Shown piece after piece: positions 37,592 through 47,875 of a stretch of 64,000 bases of DNA. Origin of the DNA: Bolinopsis microptera (lineage: Eukaryota; Ctenophora; Tentaculata; Lobata; Bolinopsidae); the NCBI RefSeq assembly GCF_026151205.1, contig NC_087072.1:24197603-24261602 (forward strand). Reading direction: 5' to 3'. The first letter of the stretch is position 1; each line of letters begins with the position of its first letter. The notes below the pieces were generated by a model that saw nothing but the letters and a program-made list of their open reading frames with translations, made no database searches and was not told where the DNA came from. The translations under genes were made by a program, and so were the position numbers.

Positions 37592-38896
37592 TCATAGTCC
37601 GTATTTGAACTTGTTGACAATGAACCTCATGTCCTTAAATTCAGTGAGAGTGTCAGATCCTTTGTACCCACTCACAACCAGATTAGCTCCCTTCTCGACA
37701 GCCCCTGTCATTTCAACGCTTGTCACGTTTCCCTCAACTTCGATCAGTATCTTTTTGTTCAGCTTCCTCACTTCCGCCACCTAGATTCACATTTAATTGA
37801 ATAAGGATGGAATTATAAGGTCAATTGGAGGCAATGAATTCGACTTTAGAGCGAGAAAATGTCACACAGCTAGATAATAATTGTTTAAAAATATGTCGGA
37901 TACTACATCTACTTCTATCGGCTACCATGGAATATGGATATGCCAGTCTGGTACCTTATTCAACATGACAGGGTTGAAGGGAACTTCGTCGTCACAGGGA
38001 TCTCCACATGAGATGTGAACCATATCCAGATCAGAGATGATTTCCTTTATCGAGGACACCTCCTGCTCCTGGGATAGACCAACTCCCACCTGGTATTATA
38101 AAGGTTGCTTCATTTGAAACTGAGTTTTCCGAGATTAACAATTACATCAAAGTCTGCAAAGCGACTGATTTGTGATTAGCCATAATTGAATTATGGCTGA
38201 TAGCAAGTCAATTTGTGATAATTCGGGCCATTCGCAAGATGATGTTCATTAGTTGGTATGTAAGAAACGCAATGATTTGGCTCGTTTTAATTGAATTTCA
38301 AGCACATTAATTTTAAACAATTTACCTTCATTCCTGACTCCCTGATTTTTGCGATGAGCTCACCAACTGAAGAACTGTCTGTTTTCTCGATTTGGAACAC
38401 AAAACAGTCACACCCTGACTGGGCAAACTGCTCGACAAACCTGAAGTGTCGTTTAATATCAAGTTGCCCCCCCCCCCCCCCCCCTTCCTCCAGACAGTGT
38501 GGTTAAATTGAGGGATCTGCCCCTTGAATTCACTCGAGGATGTAGGAGCGACAGCCCATATCCTGCATTATTATACCGAGCAAGTGTTTACACATTCCAG
38601 AACTAAGCAAAACTATCCAAACTGTAAATTTAGACCATCAATTACCTTTCTGGGTTGAGGACGAGCATGTGGCAGATTATGACCCTGTCAGGGAAATGTT
38701 TCCTGACCCCCTCCACCACAGGAGAGCCCACACTTATGAGCGGTCCGTAGTGACCGTCCTGGACGTCAAAATGGAAGTAGTCAGCTCCTGATGACATGGT
38801 CTCCTGACATGGTTTAACCAGGTTTCCCATATCGTAATTCAGCACGTCCATACCCACCGCGTAGGGGGCCTTTTTAGACTCCCACCAGTTCACCAT
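37592..38896 (-). CDS. Ribulose-phosphate 3-epimerase homologue, divergent active site
   Basis: Four exons: 38896-38646, 38440-38326, 38089-37955, 37780-37592. Total 690 nt, 229 aa, the normal family length (about 228). It matches the RPE TIM barrel end to end: LNYDMGNL, SGADYFHFDVQDGHYGPLIS, CHMLVLNPER, KIRESGMKVGVGLS, KKILIEVEGNV, GANLVVSG. The enzyme normally interconverts ribulose-5-P and xylulose-5-P in the cytosolic pentose phosphate pathway. Metal ligands HxD (FHFD) and the CHM His are kept, but the catalytic/metal Asp of VDGG is Glu (VEGN), the PSILN Ser is Asp, and the EPGFGGQ phosphate loop is replaced. Activity is therefore doubtful. Frame and splice sites are intact. Upstream of the ATG the frame encodes a hydrophobic run (VLLVVLLFVLS) with an acceptor-like TTACAG, so a further 5' exon is possible. 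Intron 1 has an 18-C run (38467-38484). Confidence 0.85.
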
Positions 38897-38946
38897 CTCT
38901 CTTCGACTCAATACAAATAGTAATACAACTAAAAGGACTGTAACAA

Positions 38947-39545
38947 AATTTTAGAAATATAAACCAATATGTAGAATAATAATATCAGTTGTTTACACCG
39001 GTCAAAACATGAAGACTTTTATGTTTCCACCGAGCGTGACTGCAGTAGAATGACTATGAGATGTAGAAAGTGTGATGTAAGCAAAAAATGAATTGATCAG
39101 GAACATTTTGAATTAAGACATATTACTCGATGGGCTGTACTGCCGTTCCCTGAGAAAAGGCAGTAAGTCCATCTGAGGGAACTTTTTCTGTTCCCTGAGA
39201 AAATTGCAGTAATAGTCCAGACTTTATTGGCTGTTTTTATACTTTTTGGCCTATACATCCACAGTTTTAGTTATATCGAAATAATTTTTATGTGGTCGTA
39301 ATCAGCTCAGCAAGAAAATTGTATTACTAATATTTTAAAATTTAAAGAAATGTTATTTTCAAAATTTTTGATCAATTATTGTATGTTCAAATTTTCTTTC
39401 CAAACTAATGCGTCTGACCGATAGTCGGATAGCCATTTTGTCAGCTTTTCGTAATACGTATGTCTATGATGTAACCGAGGGAAAGCTTCATTTATCAGAA
39501 CTCGAAGCATTCTCCACAACTACAAGATAAGTTATTAGCAGTGGT
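38947..39545. other. No gene recognised; AAAAGGCAGTAAGTCC repeat
   Basis: 5' flank of the epimerase homologue. 39140-39215 has GTTCCCTGAGAAAA twice plus AAAAGGCAGTAAGTCC, which recurs as an inverted pair at 52170-52250. These look like pieces of another interspersed repeat. Confidence 0.45.
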
Positions 39546-39552
39546 GAAAGTA

Positions 39553-39658
39553 TTATAAAAACCTATATAATGTAAACATGTTCTATGCGTAATGCGGCTA
39601 ATAACTTATTATTGGCGAGTTATTAGCCGCATAGAACATTATTACATTATATATGCTT
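39553..39658. repeat. Imperfect palindrome (~105 bp)
   Basis: Left arm: TATATAATGTAAACATGTTCTATGCG, then CGGCTAATAACT. Right arm: AGTTATTAGCCG, then CATAGAAC..ATTACATTATATA. The loop is about 11 nt. It is probably a small fold-back element. Confidence 0.75.
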
Positions 39659-40694
39659 TGAAAATAGTTTCAGTGCTGGTAATGACTAACCTTGTAAATA
39701 ATTATTTGAGTTCTGATAAAGCTTAATAAATAACAAATAACACGAGGAAATATGGACGGAACTGAACAAGAACAAAAACCACATTCAAAGACTGAGAGAT
39801 TTAAATCTTGGAAGTATGTAGGGATCGAGATCTGATATCGATCGTAAATACTAAAAATACTCTAGCAATTGTTAATGCAGGTTTACAGAACTCTAAATGC
39901 TTAATGAATATACTATACACTAGCTGCAGGTACCACGCTTATTCACACTCAGAATTGAGTTTAGTCATTTTCCAATACGAGTTTGGGGACGGGTTCTACA
40001 AACAAACAAACAATAAATAACAAATAAACAAGCGTGGGTTTTCGTAGTTTTGTAGTGTATCTTATGTTGAAGCAGTACTATTTATTCTTAACTTAGTAAT
40101 TTTATATTGCGCTCTATTACTTTAGTACTTTGGCAGAGAGCTGAAACGCTATCTGTTTGGCTGGCAATTATGTAACTGTCGATACGATAATGCCTGAGCT
40201 CTCATGTTAGATCATTGCCATTGTAGAGTATATAAGCCCTCTCCAAACAGGAAGTGTATTAATTAACTCATGCATCACAGAGCTAGTGGTATTGGATAAT
40301 TGTGCTGAGTTTTTCTAAGGCTTTCTGGAGTTGGTCACTTGTCCTAAACAGAGTTCTATGCACCTTGCAAACTTAGCTCTTGGTGACTCTCTGCCAGTGG
40401 GTTTATGAACAGGGGTGTTACCATGAGAGATTCCGACTGGGAACTCTGACAATGTTTAACGATTGTTCATGTTATTCCTTCTGATGAAGTTCACGAGTCC
40501 TCAATTATTTTGATTAACTGTTGTCTTTCTTGTCTCCTACTAAATCAAAGATACTAAAGACAAAGTAAAGTGCACAACCACAAGTTAAACCTTGTAGATG
40601 TAAGATTGCCCACAAGGACGAACCTGGGAAAACAACTAAACACTGGGCAGTGCCTTTAAAGCAATGAAGACCTAAATCTTACTTACTACAGTTT
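39659..40694. other. No gene recognised
   Basis: No coding or repeat structure was recognised beyond short AT-rich words. The frame at 39808-40020 has no family motif. Confidence 0.4.
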
Positions 40695-40930
40695 TGCAAG
40701 TACCTTACAATGCTTATTTTCGGAATGTGGCTGAAAAACGGATTTTTACTGAGCAAACTGCAAACAATGATAATACTCACAAATGGGCTATTGGGCTGTT
40801 AACCATAAAGGTCCTAAAGACTCATGAGCAACATAGCAATTGGAACTTAAGATGCAAGATGACTCACTTGTGTCCAGAAACACCTAAAAAATGGAGAATT
40901 ATCTACTTAATTGCGCATTTCTCTTAATGG
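40695..40930 (+). repeat. Interspersed repeat family 1, second copy
   Basis: Matches the right part of the repeat at 7320-7880 in order: AATGCTTATTTTCGGA, AAAAACG, ACTCACAAATGGGCTATTG, GACTCATGAGCAACATAGCA, GATGACTCACTT, ATCTACTTAATT. Confidence 0.75.
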
Positions 40931-42211
40931 CCAGCAGCATATTCGCGTCTAACGAAAGGGAATTTTTTAAAGTTACGGTTTCTTAAGGTCAAAGGGTCAG
41001 TTGCTAACAGCAATTTGTTCGCGATTGCCGACTCATGCACATGCATATACTAAAAAAACACTCAGTTTATGACTGATTAGTAAATAACTACTGCATGATT
41101 TGTGAAAACTTCAACAATTTTTCATTGGCGCCAATTTAGCCAAAATCTGATGACCAAAATTCAACTTCAAACTTTTAATTTATTCATGCCATGAAATCAT
41201 GATATGTACCAAGAATACCGGACCTAAAATAATTCGGCACTGGATCCGGGCCAGATTGTCGCTTGACCTCTGACCAGTACCTGAGTACCCCACTTTATAA
41301 TTATAATTGACTTCGCTACCTCGCTGGATATTAATCTGTAATCCCCTGGATTGAGATCTGTTGAGTGTTGGGCGCAGTTTAATTTAGCTCATTTCCTATA
41401 CCGCATTGGTTTGGTTCCCACTTCAGGATGACCCCATGTTCTGTTTTTCAGTCGCATATATTTCCCATCGTATGATAATGCGTGTTATTCCCTCGTTTTT
41501 AACCAAGTGGTCACTGCATTAGCTAGCTCTTTTGTTATTACTTATTACAGCTGCACTGCCTCGAGATCTTATCTGGGGCACTACTATTAGACCTAGGAGA
41601 TAAGTACCTCAGGCCATCTCAACACCGGGAGAGGTTTAGCTCGATTTAGCATACTGTGTATTAATGATACCCACTTTCTACCTAGTCGTGGGGTGAGCGT
41701 CGTCGACGTTCTGCTAAGGATCCCATAGGATTTATGCAGCCTCCCGGTCCACCCAGCCGAATGCTCGAGAAATCGTGTGTGAGGGTTAAATGGGGAGCTG
41801 TGCAATATAGTAAAAACTCAATGGATTGTTACCGTAATGGGTGCCACATGCCTAGCATGAAATATTTATCTACTTACTTGCACTTGTGTAGGTCCGTAGA
41901 ACTGTAGAAGCATTAGAATCGGGCGTTGCCTGCCACAGGCTATCCCGAATTTAGAAGCTTGCTTTCATCATCATCATCATATTGTGTATTAATGAATATA
42001 ATACTATCAAAACCTGCGTGATCATTGCAGCGGCATTATGATTATTATGTTGTAATAATTATGTTTTCAGTTATTACCTTTTCATTTTCTATATTTTCGG
42101 TTATGACGAACATATTTTGTTGAATTTGGAAAAACTTGCTGTCAAAAATTATGACTAGCTTCAATCCTGTTACAACGATCATTTCAGTTATGTATTCTAG
42201 TTCTGTATAAA
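40931..42211. other. No gene recognised; possible LINE tail
   Basis: A GC-richer block at about 41270-41985 ends in (ATC)n (TCATCATCATCATCAT at about 41966), a tail type common in invertebrate LINEs, but no coding remnant was found. The sequence next to 42212 is AT-rich 5' flank of the receptor gene. Confidence 0.35.
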
Positions 42212-43219
42212 ATGCGAACAGACAACAAGACACTTTACGCAATAACAGATGACCGGGAACGATGTATTTTCATCTTATGGAGCTTTGTTACTCTTTTGGC
42301 TTCCCTAATTGGGGACGGCATCATTCTAGTAGCGACTATAAGATACAATGCCATCAAACTTCAGAAGGTTATCATAGCGGTGATGCAGCACATGGCTACT
42401 TGCGACCTTTCACAAACTGTGTTCAAAGTATTCCCAATCACTTTGGCATTCATCACAGACCGCTGGGTGGTAGGAGAACTGCTTTGTGAAGTTTCAGTAC
42501 ATATGGGCTGGGTTTGTAGTGGTGTGACCCTGTTCCAAACTTGCACTATGACAACCCTTAAGCTGATAATCTTGAAATACCCCTTGAAATCCAGAAACTG
42601 GTCCTCACGGTTCGGACACAAAATCTGTATTTCAATCTGGCTCCTAGTAGCGGGTTTTTACTCTCCAACACTTATGGTGACGATTATCTATCTCAGAAAT
42701 GATGTTCACTTTAGTTATGAAGGATATACTTGTAACTATGGTTACAACTCACAAAATCTCCCATCATGGTACAAATGGTATTTTCTGATAACATTCCCTG
42801 TCGTTAACGCTCTCGCGTATATAGCCGTCATAGTTACATCAATTACTGTTCTGGTTGTCGCCAAAAAGGCAAGCTCCCAGCACGGACGAACATTGCGGTG
42901 GGAGGGGGTGATAACAGTGCTGCTAACAGTGGGAGTCTTGTTACTTTCCACTCTGCCGTTCATTGTTGCATTTATAACTTGGTTCCTCGGAGCAAAGCAT
43001 GGCACTGGAGTGTGGCGAACAGTTAATTTAGTGCAGTACCTCAACATAATGGCTAACTTCTTTATATATTCCATTACAGTTAAGAGTTTTAGAAAGTTCT
43101 TAAAGCTGAAGATTTCCCAAATCATGGTGAGAATATTTACTCGACGAACACAAGTAACCCCTGAACTAGCAGCACCCATTCAAATGCAAGTTACCACTCA
43201 AGAACTGGGAAGTGAGTAG
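42212..43219 (+). CDS. Class A-like seven-transmembrane receptor (orphan GPCR)
   Basis: 335 aa in one exon, starting at a true ATG. Seven hydrophobic segments at about aa 18-43, 53-80, 96-120, 138-160, 188-216, 231-258 and 268-292. Features of rhodopsin-type GPCRs: a glycosylation site NKT at 5-7, MATCD with D65 in TM2, C92 (start of TM3) and C174 (extracellular loop 2) for the disulphide, P249 in TM6 (STLPF), and a basic segment after TM7. Departures: DRY is replaced by LKY (121-123), NPxxY is NFFIY (282-286), and the TM1 Asn is Asp (GDG). The ligand is unknown; peptide- or amine-type receptors of invertebrates often look like this. The product would be in the plasma membrane. The intronless form could reflect retroposition or the usual single-exon design of such genes. 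Confidence 0.85.
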   Translation: MRTDNKTLYAITDDRERCIFILWSFVTLLASLIGDGIILVATIRYNAIKLQKVIIAVMQHMATCDLSQTVFKVFPITLAFITDRWVVGELLCEVSVHMGWVCSGVTLFQTCTMTTLKLIILKYPLKSRNWSSRFGHKICISIWLLVAGFYSPTLMVTIIYLRNDVHFSYEGYTCNYGYNSQNLPSWYKWYFLITFPVVNALAYIAVIVTSITVLVVAKKASSQHGRTLRWEGVITVLLTVGVLLLSTLPFIVAFITWFLGAKHGTGVWRTVNLVQYLNIMANFFIYSITVKSFRKFLKLKISQIMVRIFTRRTQVTPELAAPIQMQVTTQELGSE

Positions 43220-43486
43220 CAAGATGAAGCAGTACAACTACAAGAATGGGGTGCTGAAGGACACGATCCCTGCAAGGGATGGCCAAATCACGCTGTCACC
43301 ATGGTTGGATACAACGCTGAATCCTTCGCTATTAAAAAAGTTGGGGAGGACACTGGGGTGACGGAGGTTACGTTCACATATGTCCCGAAATCACTACAAC
43401 TGCAAACTATACGAGTTCACTATTTGACGGAGGCCAATCAAAAATGGGAAAAACAAGTACGAAATGAAATTCTACACTCAGAATAG
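43220..43486 (+). other. In-frame open extension after the receptor stop
   Basis: After the TAG at 43217-43219 the same frame stays open for 88 codons to TAG at 43484-43486. The peptide is hydrophilic, with a fragment reading NHAVTMVGYN. That fragment resembles the His-containing block of papain-like peptidases, but the rest does not follow that family. It may be 3' UTR open by chance, a stop-codon readthrough tail, or a recently truncated C-terminus. Confidence 0.35.
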
Positions 43487-43509
43487 TTAGGACTCGGAAG
43501 AATAAGACG

Positions 43510-43810
43510 CACCAAACCATAGAAATCCACCAGAAAGATTTTGAGCAAACCATGAAGACCGTCCACAAAGATACTGAGCAAACCATGGAGAACCTCCACA
43601 AAGATACAGAGCAAATTACCACAAAGATACCGAGAAAACCATAAAGACCCTCCGCAAAGATACTGAGCAAACCATAGAGAACCTCCACAAAGATACTGAG
43701 CAAACCACGGAGAACCCCCGCAAAGATACTGAGCAAACCATGGAGAACCCCCGCAAAGATACTGAGCAAATCTTGGAGAACCTCCACAAAGATACTGAGC
43801 AAACCATGGC
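43510..43810. repeat. 33-bp tandem repeat
   Basis: About nine copies of AAAGATACTGAGCAAACCAT followed by GGAGAACCTCCAC. One unit is shortened to about 23 bp. The unit is 11 codons, so long frames appear on both strands, but the short unit breaks the frame and no start or exon context supports coding. Confidence 0.9.
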
Positions 43811-44132
43811 GATTGAATCTCCTACAATAACAGACTAAGCTAATAATGACGGGCTTATTCTGAATTCTGATCTTGAACAGGAGATTGTCAGACTCAATTA
43901 CCGGATTATTTGATGTCTTATGAGTTATGAAATGTTCACAGAAATACGTTTCATGAATTTGGCTGTTTCTCGGTTCATATTTTCGAATTGAAAATAACTT
44001 TTTTACTTAAAAGCTTTAAGAAGGAAGTGAACATTTTTCTATTGCATTAGAATTCTAGTGTTAATTTTAAATCCCGAAGATCCTAGGAGCAACACTCCAC
44101 AACCCAAGACATTTTGAATGTCTACATATCAT
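43811..44132. other. No gene recognised
   Basis: AT-rich spacer before the LINE pair. No coding signal. Confidence 0.4.
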
Positions 44133-45046
44133 ACTACATAGGTATTAACCTATAACCAAGTCTAGCTAATTAATGTCATTATCTGCAATTATCCCAAACG
44201 AATTTCTCAAACACTCTCCTGAAATCTTTTTTGTCCTCTGCTTTCGATACCATAAAGAGGCCGGTATTACTTGACATTTTACCACAATCAATACCCAATG
44301 GGTACTTGCTGAATCACTGTTTTATACACTCTGTAGCCAGTTCCTGTGTTCCGTCCCTTGCCCTGCAAGCCCTGTTTCTTGATTATACAGCATTTATTTA
44401 TCGTGTATTACATTGTAGTATGTAATTAACATTTGTAGTAGTGTAGGATTGTTTGCTTTCTTTTTGCTAGGTTTTATAATATTTATTTGTATAATTTGTG
44501 ATTGTTTCTCCCGGTTTTCTTCCCTTGCGTAGCAAGCCCTGTCTCTTGTAAAAACAACCTCGAAAGATTTGTAGATACACATAGTCTCTACACCTTTACC
44601 CTCTGGTCCCTAGGGTCAGCTGATCCCGGGCCAGAGGAAAACTACCGACTGCCAAGGTTTGACGCCTAGGCAGTCGAGACCTCTTATTGAGACCCTTTAT
44701 AATAATAATATAATAATCTGCAATATTGTGTTAACGTTAATTACTTCGCAACCAAGCTGCGAATGGCTGGTGATACACACTCCTTGGCTCGTAGGACTAA
44801 CCCCCTGCAGCTAGTATACTAGTAAAGTGCCCTGGCACAGAGTAGCTTAGAATAACTGATCATACCTATTCAGTTATGGATTAGAACTGTAATTCTAGAA
44901 CCTCAAATTAAGATCTAGATCTATAACTACCATGGGAAGATGACGAATCGAAACCAATTAAAAACTGCTTGATCAGATACGACAGTTACGCCCAATCGAT
45001 ATTGAAACCCCCCCAATTATAATAAAAGTAATCTTTATTCAATCAA
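44133..45046 (+). mobile_element. LINE unit 1, internally deleted
   Basis: It has the same left end (ACTACATAGGTATTAACC) and right end (TTTATTCAATCAAAA) as unit 2, but is only about 0.9 kb. Compared with unit 2 it keeps about 80 bp of the 5' part, a ~50-bp piece coding for the RT motif A region (SSAFDTIKRP), and then joins to the last ~760 bp of the 3' region. That 3' part is almost identical to 47483-48243. Confidence 0.85.
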
Positions 45047-45137
45047 AACTACATAGGTATTAACCTATAACCAAGTCTAGCTAATTAATGTCATTATCTG
45101 CAATTATCCCAAACGAATTTCTCAAACACTCTCCTGA

Positions 45138-46571
45138 AATCTTTTTTCCACATTTGCACAACTTACTAATCGATCCTTTGAGCTCCATGAACATGTACCT
45201 TCTTTCACAGAGGGATACCTTACTCCGCTCCAAAAACCTGGAAAGCCACTAGGCCCCCCTAAGAGTTTGCGCCCACTTTGCCTACTAAACGGTACTAGAA
45301 AGATATTGTCCATGATAGTCTTAAAGCGCATCCAAAGGCAAGTATCTCAGTACACTGGTCCTTGGCAGAATGCCTATAAACCTGGCCATAGTTGTGCAAA
45401 TATCGTTTGGACCCAGCGAATACTAGTGTCAGTTGTCAAGGAAAAACGCTGGTCTCTTCATAAGATGGGCATTGACATGTCCTCTGCTTTCGATACCATA
45501 AAGAGGCCGGTATTACTTGACATTTTAGCCGATGCTGGTTGTAGTGAGGACGACATTCGACTGGTAAGGTATTTGCTCGAAAATACTAAACTGAAGATCA
45601 AAGTGAACTCAACAATATCGGGAGAGTTTATTGTCACGATTGGAGCTTTTCAAGGCGACAGTTTGTCTGGAAACTTGTTCACTCTATATCTGGCAGCAGC
45701 ACTTTACCACCTGCGTGCTGTTATGTCCTATCTAAGACCTAACCCTCCCATAGCTGAGAATCATCTGTTACCCCTCGAGTGGGAGTACGCAGATGATGTT
45801 GATTTTACTGATGAGGATAAAACCAATTTGGAGTCTTTGTTGCCAATATGTAAAGAGATATTGGAAGAGTGGAATCTTCTTGTCAATGAGTCAAAAACCG
45901 AGTTCACCCACTTCTATCTGGCCGGCAAGAACGAGGTTGATAACAAAGGAGAGACACTCAGAGGTAGAGAACCTTGGAGGTCATCTATCTCTTTAGGCTC
46001 TAAGTTGTGTAGCATCGAAGATGTCAAGAGACGATGTATACTTGCTAACATTGCTTTTCAGAACTACAAAAAAGTCTGGGAACAAGGTAGACGTATACCC
46101 TTGAAGATTCGACTCAAGATATATGAAGCACAAGTTGTTTCAATACTGATGTATAATTGCAACAGTTGGGAAACATCTAAACAACTCCTTCAAAAACTTG
46201 ATGTCTGCCACAGGAATCATCTCCGTACGATCATCGGCATGACCTACCCTAATGTCATACGAAATGTGACTCTATACAAACGCTGCGAAGTTGTTCCACT
46301 AAGTGAGCGTGTTGCTCGTGCACGGTGGAGAATGCTCGGTCACATCCTCAGCAGTGATAATAACTCACCTGCCCAGCTTGCCTTACATTTTGCTGTAGAG
46401 AGTCAGAGTTTGATGAGAGGTAGAGTCGGACGACACCAGTCAAACTTGTTAAAAACTATTTTGAACGATTTAAATGACAGAAACTTTAGACTTGTAAATA
46501 CAGACGATTTATACCATTTAAGACTTTTTGCAACAGATAGAAAAGCATGGAGAGAGTTAAGCATGATTTAG
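45138..46571 (+). pseudogene. LINE reverse transcriptase, 5'-truncated
   Basis: The frame is open from 45138 after an in-frame TGA to TAG 46569-46571. It begins inside RT fingers: VPSFTEGYLTPLQKPGKP, then GPPKSLRPLCLLNGTRKIL. Motif A is MSSAFDTIKRP, motif B GAFQGDSLSGNLF, and motif C the catalytic WEYADDVDF. The tail is RARWRMLGHILSSDNNSP...GRVGRHQ. There is no endonuclease or ORF1. An apparent frameshift near 45175 separates an upstream SPEIFFPHLHNLL-like piece. The KPGKPxGPP..LRP signature is frequent in cnidarian and other invertebrate LINEs; I do not assign a clade. A relative survives as the fragment at 23106-23537. Confidence 0.85.
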
Positions 46572-46661
46572 TTTATTCTGTGTTATTTTTCTCTTGGTGA
46601 CTTATCAGGTCATCAAGATGTTCTTTATGTTCTATTTTTGATTTGAATAAAGTTATATAAC

Positions 46662-47117
46662 TGGAGTCTGTGCAAGGAATACGGCTTCCCACGCAGTAAA
46701 AGGTGGTACGAACACCGGGCAGAGAAGGTGCTGGAGAACGAAAAAGTCAAGATATTGTGGGACTTCCATGTCCAGTCGGACCACGTTATCGAACACTGCA
46801 GACCGGATCTCCTCCTGGTAGACAAGGTAACCAACGCAGCAACCATCATTGACGTTGCAGTCCCAGGAGATACCCGGATCCTGGATAGAGAACAAGAAAA
46901 GATACTGAAATATCAAGACCTAAAAAGAGAAATTAAGAAGAACTGGAATTTACGAAAGGTCACAATCGTCCCTGTGGTGATAGGCGCATTAGGAACTATC
47001 ACCATTAACTTTCGTAAACACCTCGACGCAGTCCACTGCAATCTGAGCATCTCTAATCTCCAGAAGACAGCTCTGCTTGGATCAGCAAGAATTCTCAGGA
47101 TGGTCTTAGACATATGA
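46662..47117 (+). pseudogene. LINE-associated C-terminal domain fragment
   Basis: Reads WSLCKEYGFPRSKRWYEH, then ILWDFHVQSDHVIEHCRPD, LLLVDK...IIDVAVPGD, EKILKYQDLKREIKKNW and VIGALG. This block is common at the C-terminus of RT proteins in invertebrate genomes, often labelled R2-like, and contains an RPD...ID arrangement reminiscent of nuclease folds. It follows the RT frame in the same phase but after two stops, and a polyadenylation signal AATAAA (46646-46651) lies between them. It may belong to a different parent element. No ATG starts it. Confidence 0.7.
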
Positions 47118-47217
47118 TATTATTGAGAGTATATTACACTGTAGATACTCTATATTATTTAGTTTATTCTTCACTGGATACTGTAATAAACACTTTTTAC
47201 CTGGTTCTCTTTTATCT

Positions 47218-47745
47218 CTTCCCTTGCTATGCAAGCCCTGTCTCTTGTTTATACATTTTTAACCCATATATTGGGTAGACTGTGTATTTGGTATGTATTT
47301 TATATTATACAGTTTTGTGTACAAGTAATTATTGTTATTTACTGGACTAAGGGGTATACATGTGTTGGAGTTTTTCTCTTATTTTTCTTCTCTTGCTCTG
47401 CATGCCCTGATTCTTGTATAAACATGATGTTTGTTATATTGTATATTCTTGTATTGATTGTGGTATTTTGTGGGTCAGATTCAGCAATACCCAATGGGTA
47501 CTTGCTGAATCACTGTTTTATACACTCTGTAGCCAGTTCCTGTGTTCCGTCCCTTGCCCTGCAAGCCCTGTTTCTTGATTATACAGCATTTATTTATCGT
47601 GTATTACATTGTAGTATGTAATTAACATTTATAGTAGTGTAGGATTGTTTGCTTTCTTTTTGCTAGGTTTTATAATATTTATTTGTATAATTTGTGATTG
47701 TTTCTCCCGGTTTTCTTCCCTTGCGTAGCAAGCCCTGTCTCTTGT
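47218..47745 (+). repeat. Four ~165-bp-spaced hairpin motifs in LINE 3' region
   Basis: CCCTTGC-NNN-GCAAGCCCTG with TCTTGT nearby starts at about 47222, 47391 (mismatched stem), 47553 and 47717. The loop differs (TAT, CCT, GTA) while the CTTGC/GCAAG stem is kept in three of four. The last two also occur in unit 1 at about 44362 and 44523. The pattern suggests tandem duplication plus selection for a small hairpin. Confidence 0.75.
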
Positions 47746-47794
47746 AAAAACAACCTCGAAAGATTTGTAGATACACATAGTCTCTACACCTTTA

Positions 47795-47875
47795 CCCTCT
47801 GGTCCCTAGGGTCAGCTGATCCCGGGCCAGAGGAAAACTACCGACTGCCAAGGTTTGACGCCTAGGCAGTCGAGA
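47795..47875 (+). other. Two adjacent stem-loops near the LINE 3' end
   Basis: First stem-loop: CCTCTGG...CCAGAGG, with inner TAGGG/CCC pairing. Second: CGACTGCC...GGCAGTCG (8 bp), with inner AGG/CCT. Both are repeated exactly at about 44604-44680 in unit 1. Structured 3' ends of this kind are often what a LINE reverse transcriptase recognises; that role is inferred. Confidence 0.7.

Noticed and set aside
41593-41805. 70-aa minus-strand frame in a GC-richer block
   Set aside because: No family match by eye; the block more likely belongs to a LINE tail ending in (ATC)n.
43280-43310. NHAVTMVGYN as part of a cysteine peptidase gene
   Set aside because: Only one short block fits; the YWxxKNSWG block and upstream Cys region are absent.
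43407-43807. Long minus-strand frames with repeated LLSIF/VCSVS peptides
   Set aside because: They arise from the 33-bp repeat; its shortened unit breaks the frame and no gene structure was found.
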